A stretch of 24,300 bases of DNA, taken from positions 1 to 24,300 of IMG/VR virus record IMGVR_UViG_3300042456_000439. The stretch is one strand, 5' to 3'. Shown one piece after another: positions 23,501 to 24,300 of the stretch. This DNA comes from a virus. Below the pieces are notes generated by a model, which did not search any database, was not told where the DNA came from, and was given only the letters and a program-made list of their open reading frames with translations. The first letter of the stretch is position 1. Each line of letters begins with the position of its first letter. The position numbers and the translations under genes are program-made.

Positions 23501-24300
23501 CTTTGATAACTTCATTAAGTCTATCAATAGTAGATATTGTTTCACCATCTGTGTGCTTGCCGTTTAGGAGCTTAACAAACTCTCCTTGTAAAGCCACAGC
23601 AACTTTCATTTCATTACTTCTTCCACCTTTGTTTCTGATATAAAAAGGAAGAGTGTTTGTACCCATCCATTTTTTAATCTCTTTAAGATCAGTTAAAGTA
23701 GTGTATTCAGAATCCCAAATACCATTGGTAAATGTAGATGGAGTTTGTACTAATGGTTCTCCATTAGTTTTTTGTTTGATTAACCCATTCTGTAAAAAGC
23801 TCATGATAAGCTTTTCAACTGTATCAGCTTCTGGATGCAATGATAAATCCATTGCTAGCTCCTCATCATTGGCAGTGTTGAGTAATCTAATTAAGTGCTC
23901 AGGAGTATCTCTATTTTTTAATTCATCTCTGATAACTTCAACAAATTGTTTTAAGTTACCAACAGCTCTACCGTCAATAAACTCAAAGCCAATCTCACTT
24001 AGTAATTCTTCTTTTAATATTTCTGAGTAATCTTTTACTGCAGATAAATACTCATCAAGTACTGGTTTGTTTTTCTCATTAATTAACTTACCTTCTTTAT
24101 ATAAGTTATCAAGTAATATACCTCTGGTCTGTGTTGCAATAGGAAGAGAGCCCTTAAAGTGTTCATTAATAACCGTAACCTCTTTTAAGTTGGCCATGTA
24201 AATTGGATTTACAGTAAATAGCATATCCTCTTTAATAGCTTTATCATCTTTGCTAGCAAAAATGTTATCTACTTCACGGTCACTTGTTAAATTGGCACCT
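17553..24300 (-). CDS. crAss-like virion RNA polymerase polyprotein, 5'-truncated by window edge
   Basis: At least 2248 residues are visible. The frame is open to the right edge (25 codons precede the first ATG at 24224), so the true start lies outside. Residue numbers count from that ATG. The catalytic metal-binding loop is SDFDGDKLF, with DFDGD at 298-302. It is preceded by FGPRIPNDATNT and FLPEAFGNSIIVP, matching the layout before the active site of multisubunit RNA polymerase beta'. DFDGD is the known motif of the crAss-like phage phi14:2 gp66, a single-chain polymerase packaged in the virion and injected to transcribe early genes. Residues to about 1240 are probably polymerase body. Then come a repeated module (copy A), SLOG, DUF4326-like and possible ADP-ribosyltransferase domains, copy B and a short helical end. 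The stop is TAG. Confidence 0.85.
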   Translation of the reverse strand, partial: GANLTSDREVDNIFASKDDKAIKEDMLFTVNPIYMANLKEVTVINEHFKGSLPIATQTRGILLDNLYKEGKLINEKNKPVLDEYLSAVKDYSEILKEELLSEIGFEFIDGRAVGNLKQFVEVIRDELKNRDTPEHLIRLLNTANDEELAMDLSLHPEADTVEKLIMSFLQNGLIKQKTNGEPLVQTPSTFTNGIWDSEYTTLTDLKEIKKWMGTNTLPFYIRNKGGRSNEMKVAVALQGEFVKLLNGKHTDGETISTIDRLNEVIKDPKWLEANKDAVTMFGPRIPNDATNTIEAATVWHFLPEAFGNSIIVPTEIVAKAGSDFDGDKLFMTFPNIDREGKVVSKGVDNFETLLKETQALEKAKKSIKGRPSSRALIAEQKKYLQNRFKNAAVEILMLPENYAYLTKPNGTYLVDTYVPELEENKTGYNRYDNTHGQAPKLSAADKNGKRKTVISPTRVLEATYNLYKHDANLSLEASLGIMAKLTKSHPIYKSVGAIMPATYKASAFIEALNKTIETGYTLPVVMRFAHNKTRNAQGQEVISLSGERTQRGSRISDVSSHSLQGILDRAKESFPFELKLVPEAMDVFSYMLQAGVDEEQIFFFLNQPLIAEYFEKEKLSKSAYSSIIGKKEKGSPANNIINNLLKNFYQADLTPLYDEINVAKLRYVLNGLKITGEDQKYYYKIKKVSGVKEITLKELLAKLNSGGLAPENIERISTMENMSNDSTVYFYSNAINSTENFAFATEVLSNKYLPKGNLATKTLKDGVKDNKSMTALALFMNYLELERQFKAMNDLQQTFSPDTGKLTTVQQVLKRMESYEELRKSNSIDQDFLNRLLKESILSSFNQDDLIKKLTEPLFNLRLNPEITKYISNAFVDQSKASKIRNNPTFGKGINGQERFSTLFNNAVINYIYQNYLSNFRNAKGELVNIPDTYTDNRPVIKVDELDTDVEIVEEGIAINTRRIETDYANKAYLETSTAENNYGSRGLDTFKIKDDPFQTLASYYRYVIARESNRVNHPIESLENNSDFLRRVLAMGNANDAYESYISERALGASFNNKYIMGKTKYSYSDSLLNLINEFGDTLKVNYPITAQLTPGTNTDGVKVLQLNNQKEAQGELASVYYNNLRNLADPSVTKVQNKNKSDEENESDNQRISEMFNLFSLNMFYQHGVGKTRLGFVKALDPVEYKDILTAGSKAFISNYLSTETLDEIFETVVSMDKFKNYLVSPEGYIHSDLATSEASKPSNDGTLETFDDEEGENIVLVRLINQEDVDLFNQMVKKLGGKRPERFFTSKTLFPAFYNSATGKRQGMPQSAIWIKNQYGTYDMLDQETGEYYYENVNLATGMHITKKEDVQPTEPTNQLPEYTNYSGGAIGSDTAWAEIGKEFGIGKQVDYKPQTLQKLTPEQIKEVEDAYQKAASDLGRKPLTYDWNNPNAKNAEGKSIYYSGGLVRRDYLQAKAADAVFAVGKILEEGDTNSKGYKVKALQVDGGTGYAVQMAINLGKPVYVFDLNYNVWMKYNPEGLVDSDIPGQKGRFDQTDTPVLTKKFAGVGTREINEAGKQAIRDVYKNTASQAPTQPSTQDFETIYSQLGNKTLSPNIVISNIKTKDGKYDRDANVKEAKDKGRVYTMEVDSDVKSFSNPWASFNRTGTIKTNSTKEAVLNYIDWLTTDKFINVKPERRAFILDILKSGKLKGRQLQYYAELGEPSHASALDYLINKYNWKQPSTEPSEAKVYTKPAEINNVKEIKTGLDYGSAVFTVGDSEFMITPKKDLDKNVAFNLYKYDTNSNLYKQVTNPETKRNLRRSEIDAFINENLPKEFVDFLINLYTAPKPKITDFQIIDNYIWQSPYRTIDYKDTANAPILLTIDEVNKIYNETYSEELKSGVEKYLKPFAKDELVKEISRQKEQLQIGADKYGNPDTIRRSKLYINDLETALKRFTQPSTQPGEVTTSIPKEEFEKNLQQLLNNSLEELKKVNKDGEKYILGFHGGQKFDKPNRSKQYTGEFRNENARRIAESMGARYEGQMLFYTNEEGDDLFDYNRAIKEASYYAINYGENNPTVYAYLIPIEEADFTDRGSGEVGLSYDAIEKGNYIEVGRTGYQRFTQSTETSISPKPEATIDTDMNVYNDLVAKNNGVQPQTFTSENRMYRLNKFGNYDLVDATTGEIYLRNINMETGKQETEPGLDAPVDPEVIDKALDRLITLRATTNIEEQLAERGYDIVDIINNLAEAKTQEDYNKITKILDKLC
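17755..17939 (-). repeat. Module copy B of the duplicated protein segment
   Basis: It encodes about residues 2096-2157 and pairs with copy A (20250-20489) in the same orientation. The conserved core is the (I/L)N-x-(Y/F)-G-x-YD-(M/L)-(L/V)-D-x-x-TGE-(Y/I)-Y series followed by N-(V/I)-N-(L/M)-x-TG. It sits just before the C-terminal helical tail of the polyprotein. Confidence 0.75.
17975..17995 (-). repeat. Linker repeat 4 (RFTQSTE-type)
   Basis: CAGTAGATTGAGTAAATCTTT shares its start with linker 2 and its end (GTAAATCTTT) with the sequence after linker 3. It separates the ADP-ribosyltransferase-like segment from module copy B and encodes RFTQSTETS. Confidence 0.6.
17995..18440 (-). other. 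Possible ADP-ribosyltransferase-like domain
   Basis: About residues 1930-2077, bounded by two repeat linkers. YILGFHGGQKFDKP recalls the YHGT-type first strand of ADP-ribosyltransferase folds. MLFYTNEEGD and IKEASYYAINYGENNPTVYAYLI recall the following YFT strand and the helix with alternating Tyr. A late Glu in GEVGLSYDAIEKG could be the third catalytic position. No one residue proves the fold, so this is tentative. Confidence 0.35.
18467..18479 (-). repeat. Linker repeat 3 (QPSTQ-type)
   Basis: GAGTAGATGGTTG is identical to linker 1 and is followed on the + strand by TGTAAATCTTT. It lies before the possible ADP-ribosyltransferase-like domain (phrase RFTQPSTQPG). Confidence 0.7.
19118..19130 (-). 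repeat. Linker repeat 2 (QPSTE-type)
   Basis: CAGTAGATGGTTG differs from linker 1 by one base. It lies directly after the DUF4326-like domain, in the phrase QPSTEPSEAK. Confidence 0.7.
19135..19500 (-). other. DUF4326-like domain
   Basis: About residues 1576-1696. NPWASFNRTGTIKTNSTKEAVLNY and then LKGRQLQYYAELGEPSHASALDYL follow the plan of DUF4326. That plan is a GNPF-type loop, a short helix carrying EAVxxYxxWL, and an LRGKxLxCxC...CHAxxLxxL ending, here with Cys replaced. DUF4326 has no known function to me but often travels with SLOG-type and nucleotide-related domains. Moderate confidence from motif spacing. Confidence 0.5.
19556..19568 (-). repeat. Linker repeat 1 (QPSTQ-type)
   Basis: GAGTAGATGGTTG on the + strand encodes Gln-Pro-Ser-Thr-Gln on the coding strand. 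It joins the SLOG domain to the DUF4326-like domain (phrase APTQPSTQDF). Confidence 0.7.
19620..20200 (-). other. Circularly permuted YpsA-type SLOG domain
   Basis: About residues 1342-1535 of the polyprotein. The order is YSGGAIGSDTAW (1344-1355), then RRDYLQAKAADAVFAVG, GGTGYAVQMAINLGKPVYVFD (around 1463-1482) and finally FAGVGTREINEAG (1522-1535). In ordinary phage SLOG proteins the VGSRE-like strand comes first and the SGGAxGxD loop second; here the order is swapped. That is the hallmark of the cpYpsA (putative molybdenum carrier) group. SLOG folds bind nucleotides or nucleotide-derived ligands, sometimes NAD-related. Confidence 0.7.
20250..20489 (-). repeat. Module copy A of a duplicated protein segment
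   Basis: It encodes about residues 1246-1325. Key phrases are LFNQMVKKLGG, FFTSKTLF, IKNQYGTYDMLDQETGEYYY and NVNLATG. It aligns with copy B at 17755-17939, where the same order reads VYNDLVAKNNG, TFTSENRMY, LNKFGNYDLVDATTGEIYL and NINMETG. Copy A carries about 20 extra residues after the FTS segment. The last part reads like a small beta-hairpin describing a Tyr-Asp-x-x-Asp turn. Confidence 0.75.
23319..23333 (-). other. RNA polymerase active-site motif DFDGD
   Basis: Codons for Asp-Phe-Asp-Gly-Asp lie in one run; the three Asp would chelate the catalytic magnesium. The surrounding KAGSDFDGDKLFM matches the DxDGD signature shared by crAss-like phage polymerases and the eukaryotic RNA-dependent polymerase (QDE-1) group. 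The other catalytic half (beta-like double-psi barrel lysines) should lie in the missing N-terminal part. Confidence 0.9.

Noticed and set aside
1-24300. Alternative genetic code (TAG read as Gln or TGA as Trp), which is common in crAss-like phages
   Set aside because: TAG ends genes at 2257, 9915, 13860 and 17553, and TGA ends several others at tight overlaps. Both giant genes are open without any reassigned codon. The standard code explains everything in this window.
1-24300. tRNA genes, CRISPR arrays, integrase, att sites or insertion sequences
   Set aside because: The non-coding gaps are all under 100 bases and hold terminators or plain AT-rich spacer. No cloverleaf, regular short repeat array or recombinase motif was seen.

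Overview
This window is best read as part of the genome of a crAss-like phage (order Crassvirales) infecting a Bacteroidota host. The DNA is AT-rich and the ATGs lack Shine-Dalgarno sequences; many follow A-rich stretches or overlap the previous stop codon, as is usual for Bacteroidota and their phages. The two strands carry two large convergent blocks. A rightward block (1-14017) holds replication and nucleotide-metabolism genes. A leftward block (14059-24300) holds two giant genes. The right-hand one contains the DFDGD metal-binding motif of the crAss-like virion RNA polymerase. The standard code fits, because TAA, TGA and TAG all serve as stops. I see no tRNA, CRISPR array, integrase or insertion sequence.

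Layout of the rightward block. It opens with the end of a probable ssDNA-binding protein (1-533) and a terminator. Next comes a tightly coupled run (596-6545): DnaG-type TOPRIM primase, coiled-coil protein, SegE-like GIY-YIG nuclease, five small genes (one DUF6878-like, one DUF6915-like), a metallopeptidase-VWA protein, a 50-residue peptide and a MoxR-type AAA+ ATPase. After a second terminator comes a three-gene set (6641-9508): a 436-residue acidic-tailed protein, a PD-(D/E)XK exonuclease and an unknown. A 129-residue protein then has its own terminator and perhaps its own promoter. The next unit (10006-13368) holds a zinc-ribbon protein, family B DNA polymerase and a DUF932-like protein with a long acidic tail. 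The last rightward unit is a MazG-like pyrophosphohydrolase and a 58-residue peptide. All five terminators have a similar GGGAG/CTCCC-type stem.

Layout of the leftward block. A virion RNA polymerase gene enters from the right edge and is incomplete at its 5' end. It is followed, with a 7-base overlap, by a 1166-residue protein with a charged helical N-terminus and one hydrophobic segment near its C-terminus, probably a virion or ejected protein.

How the genes may work together. Primase, polymerase, exonuclease, SSB and MazG-like enzyme form a replication and dNTP module. The polymerase ends in QLSLF, which matches the bacterial sliding-clamp binding motif. Two other proteins end in acidic tails tipped with aromatics, resembling the SSB tip. 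Both features suggest recruitment of host replisome proteins.

The most unusual item is the C-terminal third of the RNA polymerase polypeptide. A roughly 770-residue cassette of accessory domains (circularly permuted SLOG, DUF4326-like, a possible ADP-ribosyltransferase fold) lies between two copies of one short module. Its domains are joined by Thr/Gln/Pro/Ser linkers that repeat at DNA level. A second unexpected signal is strong enrichment of the palindrome CCGG across the window.
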